Source: Chryseobacterium sp. FP211-J200 (GTDB lineage Bacteria > Bacteroidota > Bacteroidia > Flavobacteriales > Weeksellaceae). From it: a stretch of 64,000 nucleotides of DNA. Made by a program: the position numbers and the translations under genes. The notes below the pieces were generated by a model, which was not told where the DNA came from, made no database searches, and worked only from the letters and a program-made list of their open reading frames with translations. Positions 43,936 to 52,588 of the stretch are shown here, piece after piece (within the stretch, counting starts at the first letter, position 1; each line of letters begins with the position of its first letter). The stretch covers positions 1 through 64,000 of the forward strand of contig NZ_LSHB01000004.1 in NCBI RefSeq assembly GCF_001643375.1, given 5' to 3'.

Positions 43936-45000
43936 ATGGCAAATAAAATATTGTATATCGGGAATGATATATTAGACGTTAATTGCGGTGCAGATGCTGT
44001 TAATAAAATGAATATTGGTTGTTTGCGCAGTATATTCTCTGATGACTTAATCATTATGCCACTGACTCAGAATTCTATATTAGATAAATTCAGACGTTAT
44101 GTTGGGGGGGTCAATTCTCTGATAGAAGAAAAAATTTTACAAATTTTAAGTTTAGGAGGATTTCAATATGTTTTTTTAAGTAATAGCCTGATGGGAAGAG
44201 TGGCAAAAAAAATAAAAGATAAATTTCCTAATATTCAAATTGTAGTTTTTTATCATAACATAGAAACGTATTATGCTAAAGAACTTATTAAAACCCATGG
44301 GATTAAACATTATTTTTTTTATTATAATGCGCTATTCAATGAAACCTTAGCTAGTAGATTTTCAGATGTTAGAATCTCATTAAATCTAAGAGATTCCAAT
44401 CTCTTGGAAAAGCTTTATAAAGTAAAGGCCAACGAGATCATCCCTGTATCGTACAAAGATAATTTTGACTCTATGAAAGTCATTAAGGATTTTCCAGATG
44501 GCCATACTTATCTTTTTGTGGGGACTTCTTTTTTTGCAAACATAGAAGGTATTAGATGGTTTATTAAAAAAATAATGCCGAATGTACATGGTAAACTAAT
44601 TATCGTAGGTAATGGAATGGAAAATTTTAAGAGTGAATTTTCTTCAGACAGAACTATAGTTCATGGATATGTCGATAATTTGGCCGATTATTATTATGGT
44701 AGTTCTTTTGTTATAGCACCCATATTTGTTGGAGGTGGTATGAAAACCAAAATAGCAGAAGCTGTAATGTATGGAAAGACTGTCATAGGTACCAAAGAAG
44801 CTTTCGAAGGGTACTTTCCAAATAATAATGTTCTTTTAGAATGTAATACGGAAGACGAGTTTATAAATAAAATCAATCAGATTGAGAATAATAAATTAAT
44901 GTATAATTTTGATGCAAGAAAATACTTCCTAGATTACTATAGTGAACAAGGAACATTACGTAAATTTCATAAAATTTTTAAAAAAAGCGACCATTTATGA
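43936..45000 (+). CDS. Glycosyltransferase (GT-B fold, GT4-like)
   Basis: A 354-residue GT-B type glycosyltransferase. The N-terminal half is divergent; the C-terminal donor domain shows YLFVGTSFFANIEGIRWF, LIIVGNGMENFK and APIFVGGGMKTKIAEAVMYG, where the lone Glu and GGGxxxK loop are typical of this GT4 branch. The codons for Val-Gly-Gly-Val near residue 57 hold a run of seven G (44104-44110), a rare homopolymer in this AT-rich gene that could slip. It overlaps the next gene by 4 nt. Confidence 0.87.
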   Translation: MANKILYIGNDILDVNCGADAVNKMNIGCLRSIFSDDLIIMPLTQNSILDKFRRYVGGVNSLIEEKILQILSLGGFQYVFLSNSLMGRVAKKIKDKFPNIQIVVFYHNIETYYAKELIKTHGIKHYFFYYNALFNETLASRFSDVRISLNLRDSNLLEKLYKVKANEIIPVSYKDNFDSMKVIKDFPDGHTYLFVGTSFFANIEGIRWFIKKIMPNVHGKLIIVGNGMENFKSEFSSDRTIVHGYVDNLADYYYGSSFVIAPIFVGGGMKTKIAEAVMYGKTVIGTKEAFEGYFPNNNVLLECNTEDEFINKINQIENNKLMYNFDARKYFLDYYSEQGTLRKFHKIFKKSDHL

Positions 45001-46229
45001 AAAAAATTGTATTTATTATTATATGTACTATCCTTGCAAATTTTTTGCAGGCAGCAAATACTGGAAAAGTTTTTAATGTAAGAGATTTTGGAGCTACTGG
45101 CAATGGAAAAAAAGACGATTATTCATCTATAATTCGTTGCATTAATGAAGCATTGAAAGAACCGGAAAGTATTATTGAGTTTCCATCGGGTAGATATCTA
45201 TTGAGTCAAACACTATTTGTTGAATCAAATGCAACTTTTACTATTCGTGGAGTATCCTCAGCAAAGAAACCGGTTTTGTTCACTAAGACAGCTACTACCG
45301 TTCTAAGCATAAAATCAATTGCAGGCAGAAAAGGGGATTTGAAAATTTCTAATTTAAGTTTTGAGTCCAAAAACCCAAGATTCTCTCAAAACCATCCCTT
45401 TATTAACAAAAAACTTAGTTGGAAATGTGGAATAAAGGTTTTCGACAAAGATATTGTGCATATCGATGATGTATCTATAAAAGATGTGTACGGGTTTGGT
45501 ATTCATATTTCCGCAAATGCAGCATATATAGATAAGGCTATTATTAATGATTGTTGGGGATTCAACCCTGTTGATGATAATCATGGCGATGGGATTTATG
45601 TATGGTATGTTTTTAACGGTTCTGTAACAAATTGTATTGTTGTAAATAATTTTAACAAGACAGGTCAATTGGGTAGAGCTGGTATTGTGCTTGAGTATGA
45701 GTGTAAGAATATTAATGTGCAGAATAATTATGTCTCAGGTTATGATAGAGGCATTCATATAGAGTCGGACTATGGTAATCTTAATATTTCAGAAAATAAT
45801 GTTAGTGGATCAGATTTAGGAATATTAATAGGACAACCGCAAATTGATGGTAAAAATTATCCAGTAGTTGTAAACAATAACACTATATCAAATAGAAATC
45901 TTAAAATGATACCTGGGTTGCGAAAAATATGGGGAGCTCGGCCCGCAGACCAGCCGGAAACAAGAACATTACTTTCAATTATAGCAGATTCAAATAGTAG
46001 GGATGGAACTGTTATAAGTAACAATACCATAATATTAGATGGCAATTATAGTTACTTTGCCAACTCCATAATAGATGTTGAAGCTAACGGTATAAGTTTG
46101 ATTAATAATAAAATTTCACTCATTAACCAAGTAAAACTTAATAAGCCTATTAAAGTTAGATTGTTAAAAAATACGATTATGAAGAGTAATATTTCAAAAA
46201 ATCTATCGACAATTTATAAAGACCAATAA
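44997..46229 (+). CDS. Exported right-handed beta-helix protein (pectate lyase superfamily)
   Basis: A 410-residue protein with a signal peptide (residues 1-19) and a right-handed parallel beta-helix. It opens with VFNVRDFGATGNGKKDDYSS, the start motif of the pectate lyase/GH28-like superfamily, and has Asn-ladder repeats such as NNYVSGYDRGIHIES. Members cleave or epimerise polysaccharides. Lying inside the glycosyltransferase run with 4-nt overlap upstream, it probably trims or modifies the capsule in the periplasm. No certain catalytic residues can be named. Confidence 0.85.
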   Translation: MKKIVFIIICTILANFLQAANTGKVFNVRDFGATGNGKKDDYSSIIRCINEALKEPESIIEFPSGRYLLSQTLFVESNATFTIRGVSSAKKPVLFTKTATTVLSIKSIAGRKGDLKISNLSFESKNPRFSQNHPFINKKLSWKCGIKVFDKDIVHIDDVSIKDVYGFGIHISANAAYIDKAIINDCWGFNPVDDNHGDGIYVWYVFNGSVTNCIVVNNFNKTGQLGRAGIVLEYECKNINVQNNYVSGYDRGIHIESDYGNLNISENNVSGSDLGILIGQPQIDGKNYPVVVNNNTISNRNLKMIPGLRKIWGARPADQPETRTLLSIIADSNSRDGTVISNNTIILDGNYSYFANSIIDVEANGISLINNKISLINQVKLNKPIKVRLLKNTIMKSNISKNLSTIYKDQ

Positions 46230-46245
46230 TGTTTTTTTGATTACG

Positions 46246-47043
46246 ATGGAAAATAAAAAAGTATCAGTTATTATACCTGTTTACAATGCAGAGGCAACGA
46301 TCGTTGGAGCTATGAAGTCTGTGATTGAACAAAAATATCATGATTGGGAAATGTTTCTGATAGATGATGGTTCTACTGATAGTAGTGCATTGGTGATTAA
46401 AGATTATTTAAAGTCACTTCTTCCCGATTCAGAAAGAAAAATATTCTATTACTATCAAAAAAATGCAGGTCCATCTAAAGCAAGAAATTTTGGCATTGGA
46501 AAAGCTACCGGCCGATTTATTGCTTTTTTGGATTCCGATGATGAATGGACTTCTGATAAATTACAGTTGCAGGTATCATATTGTGAAAATAAAAAAAATG
46601 CCTTGATAAGTGGTGGTTTCAACAAATCTATCTACGAATCAAAGAAAGGTGAATTTACAGAAATTGCTTTGAATCAATTATTACTAAGGAATAACTTTAT
46701 GACTTGTAGTGTTTTAATTGATTTGGAAGTTATTGATAAAAAAGAGGTGTTTTTCAATGAGAGTCAGAAGTACGCAGAAGATTATAGATTGTGGCTGATG
46801 ATTTGTGCAGACTATCCATGTATTTATATTAATAAAGTCATATGTATGAGCATCACAAATAAATATAATTATGGAGCATCGGGATTATCTGCTCAATTAT
46901 GGAAGATGGAAAAAGGTGAGTTGTCAAATTATAAATATCTAAAAAATCAGAAAAAAATTTCTATCCTGTATTATTATATTTTTAGTCAGATTTCCGTAAT
47001 TAAATATCTCATACGAATAATAAAAGTCAAAATCAGAAAATAA
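46246..47043 (+). CDS. Glycosyltransferase family 2
   Basis: A 265-residue GT-A fold enzyme with VSVIIPVYNAEATIVGAM at the N-terminus, LIDDGSTDSS for the nucleotide and the DxD motif in AFLDSDDEW, and a basic C-terminus. The ATG at 46246 is preferred over a TTG at 46237. It would transfer one sugar of the repeat unit. It is followed 4 nt later by a GT4 gene. Confidence 0.91.
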   Translation: MENKKVSVIIPVYNAEATIVGAMKSVIEQKYHDWEMFLIDDGSTDSSALVIKDYLKSLLPDSERKIFYYYQKNAGPSKARNFGIGKATGRFIAFLDSDDEWTSDKLQLQVSYCENKKNALISGGFNKSIYESKKGEFTEIALNQLLLRNNFMTCSVLIDLEVIDKKEVFFNESQKYAEDYRLWLMICADYPCIYINKVICMSITNKYNYGASGLSAQLWKMEKGELSNYKYLKNQKKISILYYYIFSQISVIKYLIRIIKVKIRK

Positions 47044-47047
47044 TTTG

Positions 47048-48076
47048 ATGAAAATATTACATGTCATTACCCGTTCCGATTTAGGTGGAGCCCAATCTGT
47101 CGTTATAAACCTCGCTAATTCGATGTGTAGCGATCATAAAATTACAGTTGTTGCGGGTGAGGATGGGCCAATGTGGGATGCCCTGGACGATAGAGTTGCT
47201 AAGATGAAAATAGAGGATATTGTAAGACCTATTTCAGTGCTGAAAGATATTCGTGCATTCTTTAAACTAAGACGGCTTTACTCATCAATAAAACCAGATG
47301 TAATACACCTTCATTCTTCAAAGATTGGTGTTTTAGGAAGACTTGCTTTTCCAAAAGCAAAAATAGTTTATTCCATTCATGGTTTTGACTCCATTCGTCT
47401 GGCATACAGAAAATTTCTACCTCTTGAAAAACTACTGAAAAATTGTTGTAAAGCAATTGTTGTAGCAAGTGATTATGATAGGAAAAATGCTATCAATGAA
47501 GGTGTAAATAAAAATCTACATGTTGTTTACAATGGTGTTGAAACCCCTCATAAAGAGCCACAATTATCTTTACCCGGAGTTAAATCTGATAAGAAGACAA
47601 TAATTTGTATTGCTCGTATTTCACCTCAAAAAAGATTTGAAAGCTATTTAGATATTGCCAAATTACTCCCTGAGTATGAATTTGTTTGGATTGGTGCGCA
47701 AGAACAATATCCAAATCTTCCGCCCAATGTGATTGTGTTAGAAGGAATGCCAAATGCAAAAAGGTTTATTCAACTAGCTGATTTATTTGTTCTACCAACA
47801 AATTATGAAGGCGTCCCGATTGTGATAATAGATGCCTTGAGCTACGGGAAGCCTGTTGTTTCCTCTAACGTTGGAGGTATTTCGGAAATTGTTTTAAATA
47901 ATCAAAATGGATACGTAATTGATAACAACGATAACCTTTTTGCAGAAAAGATTCGTTTTATTCTAGAAGATGAAGCGGTTTATAGCTCTTTTTCAAACAA
48001 ATCTTCGGAAATATTTTTTAATCGTTTAACAATTAAAAAAATGGTTTCCTCATATTTGGAAATTTATGAAATTTAA
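47048..48076 (+). CDS. Glycosyltransferase family 4
   Basis: A 342-residue GT-B glycosyltransferase with RSDLGGAQSVVINLANSM at the N-terminus, the HLHSSKIGVLGRLA and IHGFD segments, and the donor site with CIARISPQKRFESYLDIA and PTNYEGVPIVIIDALSYGKP. It is the last glycosyltransferase of the run. The ATG at 47048 is chosen over a TTG one codon upstream. Confidence 0.92.
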   Translation: MKILHVITRSDLGGAQSVVINLANSMCSDHKITVVAGEDGPMWDALDDRVAKMKIEDIVRPISVLKDIRAFFKLRRLYSSIKPDVIHLHSSKIGVLGRLAFPKAKIVYSIHGFDSIRLAYRKFLPLEKLLKNCCKAIVVASDYDRKNAINEGVNKNLHVVYNGVETPHKEPQLSLPGVKSDKKTIICIARISPQKRFESYLDIAKLLPEYEFVWIGAQEQYPNLPPNVIVLEGMPNAKRFIQLADLFVLPTNYEGVPIVIIDALSYGKPVVSSNVGGISEIVLNNQNGYVIDNNDNLFAEKIRFILEDEAVYSSFSNKSSEIFFNRLTIKKMVSSYLEIYEI

Positions 48077-48283
48077 TTGCCATTAGATACTATTATAGTT
48101 TGTATGAGATTCCATGATTTGCAAGCTGCACATAATTTCATATAATTAAATTTTGATGACTATCTTTTATGGTATTAAATATCTACCAAATTTTAATATA
48201 TTTGCACAAAAACTATGAAAAAAAACAATGATGAAAAGAAGAAAATACTATTCCTTTTGGATTAGTTCGTAAAGTAAAGTTTT
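48077..48283. other. Spacer with two short reading frames before the second sugar transferase
   Basis: A 207-bp AT-rich gap. After a TATATTTG box (48197-48204) come two overlapping short frames: 48215-48265 (16 codons plus stop) and 48228-48272 (start M-M-K-R-R-K-Y-Y, 14 codons plus stop). The second resembles the basic start of WcaJ-type sugar transferases, so it may be a relic of a lost membrane domain. Otherwise these are upstream peptides or chance. Confidence 0.35.
48197..48204 (+). promoter_or_regulatory. Promoter -7 box for the second sugar transferase
   Basis: TATATTTG, about 80 nt before the ATG at 48284. Suggests a separate transcript for the last three capsule genes. Confidence 0.55.
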
Positions 48284-49240
48284 ATGAAAGTAAAAACTTA
48301 TTTGAAAGTATCTAATCCTGTCGAAAGATGTCTATTTATAAATGTAAGTGATATCTCTTTGAAACTTTTTCGTGGTAACAAACTGAAAAAATCATTTAAA
48401 GTGATTAGATATAATTCCGAAAAAAATACAAAAAGTATTTTGGAATATGTAAACCGTTTGAATATTAAGACAATTGTAATCGAAACTTCAAATCTTAACC
48501 ATTTGCCAGAAAATTTAACAAACGATATAATTGATGCAAGACTTAATGGTGTAAGAGTTTTTGATGCCCAAGAATTTTATGAGATTGTTAATAGACGAAT
48601 ACCTCTCGTAAAACTTAGTTCTAATGAATATTTAGCTGATGATATTTTTTCAATCGGTTTGAAACACCATTCTGGACTGTCGTCGAAGAGAATTATAGAC
48701 CTTCTGGTCGTGATGACCATATTGCCTGTAGCTTTACCGTTAGTTTTTTTTGGTTGTCTCTTGACTTTGATCTCGTCATCAGGTAATGTTCTATTTGTTC
48801 AGGAAAGGATTGGAATTGGTTCCAAGAAGTTTAAGATCTATAAAATTAGAACGATGAAATCCAAACATAATGGAGGGTATACAACGTCTAATGACGATAG
48901 AATTACAATAGTAGGTAAATTTTTGAGATTGTCGAAGATCGATGAGCTACCTCAACTTTATAACATTTTGATAGGTGATATGAGTCTGATTGGACCTAGA
49001 CCAGAGCGACCAGAATTTGTAGATATGTACAATGAGGAAAATGCTTATTTTGACCTTAGACATGTTATAAAACCGGGAGTTACAGGATGGGCACAAGTCA
49101 ATCTTCCAAAAGCTACTCCAGACGATAATCTAAAAAAGTTGGAATATGACCTTTATTATATCAAAAACTACTCCCCAAGATTAGATATTGAGATTATCTT
49201 TCGAACAATCAAAGTTGTCATGACTATGAACAGTAACTAA
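48284..49240 (+). CDS. Second initiating sugar transferase (WcaJ-like, N-terminal membrane domain missing)
   Basis: A 318-residue phosphoglycosyltransferase. Residues about 1-120 form a soluble nucleotide-binding-like domain, then one membrane helix (about 142-165) and the catalytic part: VQERIGIGSKKFKIYKIRTM, LSKIDELPQLYNILIGDMS, GPRPERPEF and KPGVTGWAQVN. WcaJ-like relatives carry four N-terminal membrane helices that are absent here. It is the second initiator in the locus after 28223, so the two may start different glycans or use different sugars. It has its own promoter. Confidence 0.9.
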   Translation: MKVKTYLKVSNPVERCLFINVSDISLKLFRGNKLKKSFKVIRYNSEKNTKSILEYVNRLNIKTIVIETSNLNHLPENLTNDIIDARLNGVRVFDAQEFYEIVNRRIPLVKLSSNEYLADDIFSIGLKHHSGLSSKRIIDLLVVMTILPVALPLVFFGCLLTLISSSGNVLFVQERIGIGSKKFKIYKIRTMKSKHNGGYTTSNDDRITIVGKFLRLSKIDELPQLYNILIGDMSLIGPRPERPEFVDMYNEENAYFDLRHVIKPGVTGWAQVNLPKATPDDNLKKLEYDLYYIKNYSPRLDIEIIFRTIKVVMTMNSN

Positions 49241-49252
49241 AGTGTTTTTATT

Positions 49253-49693
49253 ATGAAAACAGATAAAATTGGTATTACCTTTTCTGCGTTTGACCTGCTT
49301 CACGCTGGACACATAAAAATGTTGGAGGAGGCAAAGACCATTTGTGATCATCTAATTGTTGGCTTGCAGATTGATCCCACTATCGATAGAACTTTTAAAA
49401 ATAAACCGACCCAGTCAGTTGTTGAAAGATACATTCAATTGAAGGCCTGTCGTTCCGTAGATGAGATCATTCCTTATAATACAGAGGAAGATCTTATGGA
49501 TATTCTAAAATCTTTTGTGATTGATGTTGGGATTATTGGAGATGATTATAAAGATGTCAATTTTACTGGAAAAGAATATTGTGAAGAAAAAGGCATTCAA
49601 ATCTATTACAATAAAAGAGACCATCGATTTTCAAGTTCTGCTCTTAAAAAAGCTGTTTTTGATAAGGAGCTGGAAAGAATAAACAGGAAATAA
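49253..49693 (+). CDS. Cytidylyltransferase-like nucleotidyltransferase (TagD family)
   Basis: A 146-residue nucleotidyltransferase with the HxGH motif in FDLLHAGHIKML (residues 17-20), a Rossmann core and the C-terminal HRFSSSALKK in place of the ISSTxIR motif. TagD-like enzymes make CDP-glycerol or related activated alcohols. In the capsule locus it could supply a CDP-activated polyol or phosphate substituent. No matching polyol phosphotransferase was seen. It lies 12 nt after the sugar transferase and 3 nt before rfbC. Confidence 0.87.
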   Translation: MKTDKIGITFSAFDLLHAGHIKMLEEAKTICDHLIVGLQIDPTIDRTFKNKPTQSVVERYIQLKACRSVDEIIPYNTEEDLMDILKSFVIDVGIIGDDYKDVNFTGKEYCEEKGIQIYYNKRDHRFSSSALKKAVFDKELERINRK

Positions 49694-49696
49694 TTT

Positions 49697-50242
49697 ATGA
49701 AATTAAAAGAAACGCCGCTGAAGGATTGTTACATCATAGAACCTACGATTTATGAAGATGATAGAGGCTACTTCTTTGAGAAATTCAATGAGAAAAAGTT
49801 CGAGGAACTTACAGGTCTTAACGGTCACTTTGTACAAGATAATATTTCCCGGTCGGGCTATGGTGTTTTGCGTGGTTTACACCTGCAGAAGGGAGAGAAT
49901 GCACAAGCCAAACTAGTTTCTTGCTTGGAAGGAAAGGTCTTTGACGTTGCTGTTGATCTAAGAAAAGATTCGCCAACATTCGGTAAATGGTTTGGGATAG
50001 AACTTACGGATGAGAACAAATTGCAATTATATGTCCCGCGCGGTTTTGGACATGGCTTTTCTGTTCTGAGTGAGAAAGCAACCTTCGCATACAAATGTGA
50101 TAACTTCTACAGCAAAGAGTCAGAAGGAAGTGTTTTGTGGAATGATACAGACCTTAAAATCGACTGGCAACTACCAGAGGAAGACGTCCAACTATCAGAA
50201 AAAGATAAATTATCACCCACTTTTAAAGACGGTAATTTTTAA
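49697..50242 (+). CDS. rfbC: dTDP-4-dehydrorhamnose 3,5-epimerase
   Basis: This 181-residue cupin enzyme epimerises C3 and C5 of dTDP-4-keto-6-deoxyglucose on the way to dTDP-L-rhamnose. The catalytic His lies in GVLRGLHLQ, substrate contacts in DVAVDLRKDSPTFGKW, and the family YVPRGFGHGF is intact. The partner genes rfbA, rfbB and rfbD are not in this window, so they must be elsewhere if rhamnose is made. It is the last gene of the locus and is followed by a terminator. Confidence 0.93.
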   Translation: MKLKETPLKDCYIIEPTIYEDDRGYFFEKFNEKKFEELTGLNGHFVQDNISRSGYGVLRGLHLQKGENAQAKLVSCLEGKVFDVAVDLRKDSPTFGKWFGIELTDENKLQLYVPRGFGHGFSVLSEKATFAYKCDNFYSKESEGSVLWNDTDLKIDWQLPEEDVQLSEKDKLSPTFKDGNF

Positions 50243-50253
50243 TAAATACAAAT

Positions 50254-50283
50254 AAAAAGGAGTCAGATTGATTCCTTTTTTTA
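50254..50283 (+). terminator. Terminator of the capsule locus
   Basis: AAAAAGGA-g-TCA and TGA-t-TCCTTTTT pair around a 3-nt loop and continue into a T run. Confidence 0.75.
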
Positions 50284-50287
50284 TTCC

Positions 50288-50295
50288 TAAATTTG
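50288..50295 (+). promoter_or_regulatory. Promoter -7 box for rimO
   Basis: TAAATTTG, about 20 nt before the ATG at 50315; a TTG lies about 18 nt upstream of the box. Confidence 0.55.
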
Positions 50296-50314
50296 CAACC
50301 TCAAATTTTCATCA

Positions 50315-51616
50315 ATGCGTACTAAATCAACAGGTAAGAAAAAAATAAATATTGTCACTCTAGGATGTTCCAAAAACGTCTATGACTCAGAAGTACTTAT
50401 GGGTCAGCTGGAAGCCAATGGCAAAAAAGTGGTCCACGAGGAGAAGGGTGATATTGTAGTGATCAATACATGTGGATTTATTGACAATGCGAAAGAAGAA
50501 AGCATCAACACGATCTTGGAATATGTGGACCTGAAGAATCAAGGTCTTGTAGAAAAGGTTTTCGTGACAGGTTGTCTATCTGAAAGATACAAACCGGACT
50601 TGATCCGTGAGATTCCAGATGTGGACCAATATTTCGGGACTCGCGATCTTCCTATTTTGTTGAAACATCTTGGTGCCGATTACAAACACGAATTGGTGGG
50701 CGAGAGATTGACGACCACACCAAAGCATTACGCTTACCTCAAAATTTCCGAAGGCTGCGACAGACCTTGTTCGTTCTGCGCAATCCCGTTGATGAGAGGA
50801 AATCACATTTCTACACCAATCGAAAAATTGGTCATCGAAACTCAGAAATTAGCTAAGAAAGGTGTGAAAGAATTGATTCTAATCGCTCAAGATCTTACTT
50901 TTTATGGACTTGATATTTATAAGAAAAGAGCTCTGGGAGAATTACTTCAGGAATTGATAAAAGTAGAAGGCATCGAGTGGATCAGACTTCATTATGCTTT
51001 TCCAACAGGTTTCCCAGAAGATGTTCTGGATATCATCCGAACTGAACCGAAGATCTGCAACTACATCGATATTCCACTTCAGCACATCAATACAGAACTT
51101 TTGAAAGCCATGAAACGTGGAACAACGTTCGAAAAAACAAATGCGCTTTTGGATAAATTCCGTGAGAAAGTGCCGGATATGGCGATTAGAACCACATTGA
51201 TCGTTGGTTTCCCTGGTGAGACAGAAGAGAAGTTCGAAGAATTGAAACAATGGGTAAGAGACCAGAGATTCGACCGTTTGGGTTGTTTCACTTATTCCCA
51301 CGAAGAAAATACAACGGCTTACGTTTTAGAAGATATTATTTCTGACGAAGAGAAACAAAGCAGAGTAGAGCAGATCATGGAGATTCAGCAGCAGATCTCT
51401 TGGGAGAAGAATCAGGAAAAGATCGGGAAAACCTTCAAATGTATCTTCGATAGAAAAGAAGGCGATTATTTCGTCGGTAGAACAGAATACGATTCACCAG
51501 ATGTTGATAATACTGTTTTGGTTCCTGCGAAAGATGTCTATATCTCAATTGGTGAATTTGCAAACGTCAAAATTACTTCTGCAGAAGATTTTGATTTGTA
51601 CGGAGAACTCGTTTAA
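50315..51616 (+). CDS. rimO: Ribosomal protein S12 methylthiotransferase
   Basis: A 433-residue radical-SAM enzyme that adds a methylthio group to an aspartate of ribosomal protein S12. It has the N-terminal UPF0004 domain with TLGCSKNVYDSEVL and further cysteines in NTCGF and TGCLSERY for the first [4Fe-4S] cluster, the radical-SAM CxxxCxxC motif in GCDRPCSFCAIP, and a C-terminal TRAM domain. It is a single gene between two terminators. Confidence 0.96.
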   Translation: MRTKSTGKKKINIVTLGCSKNVYDSEVLMGQLEANGKKVVHEEKGDIVVINTCGFIDNAKEESINTILEYVDLKNQGLVEKVFVTGCLSERYKPDLIREIPDVDQYFGTRDLPILLKHLGADYKHELVGERLTTTPKHYAYLKISEGCDRPCSFCAIPLMRGNHISTPIEKLVIETQKLAKKGVKELILIAQDLTFYGLDIYKKRALGELLQELIKVEGIEWIRLHYAFPTGFPEDVLDIIRTEPKICNYIDIPLQHINTELLKAMKRGTTFEKTNALLDKFREKVPDMAIRTTLIVGFPGETEEKFEELKQWVRDQRFDRLGCFTYSHEENTTAYVLEDIISDEEKQSRVEQIMEIQQQISWEKNQEKIGKTFKCIFDRKEGDYFVGRTEYDSPDVDNTVLVPAKDVYISIGEFANVKITSAEDFDLYGELV

Positions 51617-51637
51617 ATGTAATTTTAAATAATAATT

Positions 51638-51666
51638 AAGCCTTCATATTTTGAAGGCTTTTTTTA
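51638..51666 (+). terminator. Terminator of rimO
   Basis: AAGCCTTCA and TGAAGGCTT (51638-51646, 51652-51660) form a 9-bp stem, then seven T. Confidence 0.88.
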
Positions 51667-52106
51667 TTTCTGTTAAAATTTCACTCAATTTTATTTAATT
51701 CACTGAAAATCAATTTATTGAAGTGCTATTGATGCTTGGTATTAGCTTTTAATATAAATTATTGTCGATTTTATATTAATATATCTAATCTGAAGATTAA
51801 ATAATTGTTATTAAGATTAATTATTAAGTTATTTTAGCTAAAAAAGCTTTAGAATTATTAAATGTGTAAATTAAGTAAGGGTTTTAAATTGTAATTTTTT
51901 ATTTAAGTATTTGTTGTTTAGTTAGTTGTGTGTTTTGTGTAATTCCACCTGATTGTAATTAATTAACAAAATCTAAATTAAATTAACATATTTTAACAAA
52001 TCTTGTGATTGACTTACAGTAAGTACTTGTAGAGGATTGGAAATTTGGAAAAAGCCCATTTGATGCGGGGTTTGCCAGAAAGTGTGGTTCGAAAAGTCAT
52101 TCCTGG
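51667..52106. other. Long AT-rich spacer upstream of rlpA
   Basis: About 440 bp, very AT-rich, with no supported gene. The last 100 bp are less AT-rich and end in the rlpA promoter. A small hairpin (ACTTA/TAAGT) lies near 52013. I cannot assign a function; an unseen small RNA is possible. Confidence 0.4.
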
Positions 52107-52114
52107 TATCTTTG
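52107..52114 (+). promoter_or_regulatory. Promoter -7 box for rlpA
   Basis: TATCTTTG, 27 nt before the ATG at 52142; the -33 region is weak. Confidence 0.5.
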
Positions 52115-52141
52115 CGGAGTCAAAACCAATAAAAATTCAAC

Positions 52142-52510
52142 ATGATAAAAAGAATTCTTCTTGTAGTCATAATGATGATTTCCACACTTGGTATTTATTC
52201 TTTCAAGAGTTATGCCACAGATGCTAAAACAAGTTTTGCATCGTTCTACCACGATAAGTTTAATGGTAGGAAAACAGCAAGCGGTGAAATTTTCAGTAAC
52301 AAAGCAATGACCGCTGCTAATAAAACACTTCCTTTTGGGACAGAAGTAAAAATTACAAATTTGATCTCTGGGAAAAGTGTTGTAGTTAGAGTTAACGACA
52401 GAGGACCATACCACTCATCTAGAGCCTTTGATCTCTCGAAAGCTGCATTTGATTCGATAGGCGACACCAGAAAAGGTACAATCGCAATCGAATATGAAAT
52501 TATCGACTAA
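52142..52510 (+). CDS. rlpA: RlpA-family septal ring lytic transglycosylase
   Basis: A 122-residue exported protein: a signal peptide (residues 1-28) and a double-psi beta-barrel domain with ASFYHDKFNGRKTASGE and VVVRVNDRGPYHSSRAFDLS. The Asp in NDRGP is the catalytic residue of RlpA lytic transglycosylases, which cut naked peptidoglycan glycans at the septum. There is no lipobox and no SPOR domain, so this is a minimal form. It ends at a hairpin terminator shared with the convergent antiporter gene. Confidence 0.92.
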   Translation: MIKRILLVVIMMISTLGIYSFKSYATDAKTSFASFYHDKFNGRKTASGEIFSNKAMTAANKTLPFGTEVKITNLISGKSVVVRVNDRGPYHSSRAFDLSKAAFDSIGDTRKGTIAIEYEIID

Positions 52511-52534
52511 GATCCAACTTATTTTAAAAGTTTA

Positions 52535-52563
52535 AAAGCCATCCTAATCAGGATGGTTTTTTT
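52535..52563. terminator. Terminator between rlpA and the antiporter gene
   Basis: CCATCCT and AGGATGG pair with a 4-nt loop, flanked by A on the left and T7 on the right, so it can act in both directions. Confidence 0.8.
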
Positions 52564-52588
52564 GTTGTTTGATGTTTAAATGAAAATC

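Noticed and set aside
52045-52227. 60-residue frame before rlpA
   Set aside because: It overlaps the rlpA signal peptide in another frame and spans the rlpA promoter, so it is most likely chance.
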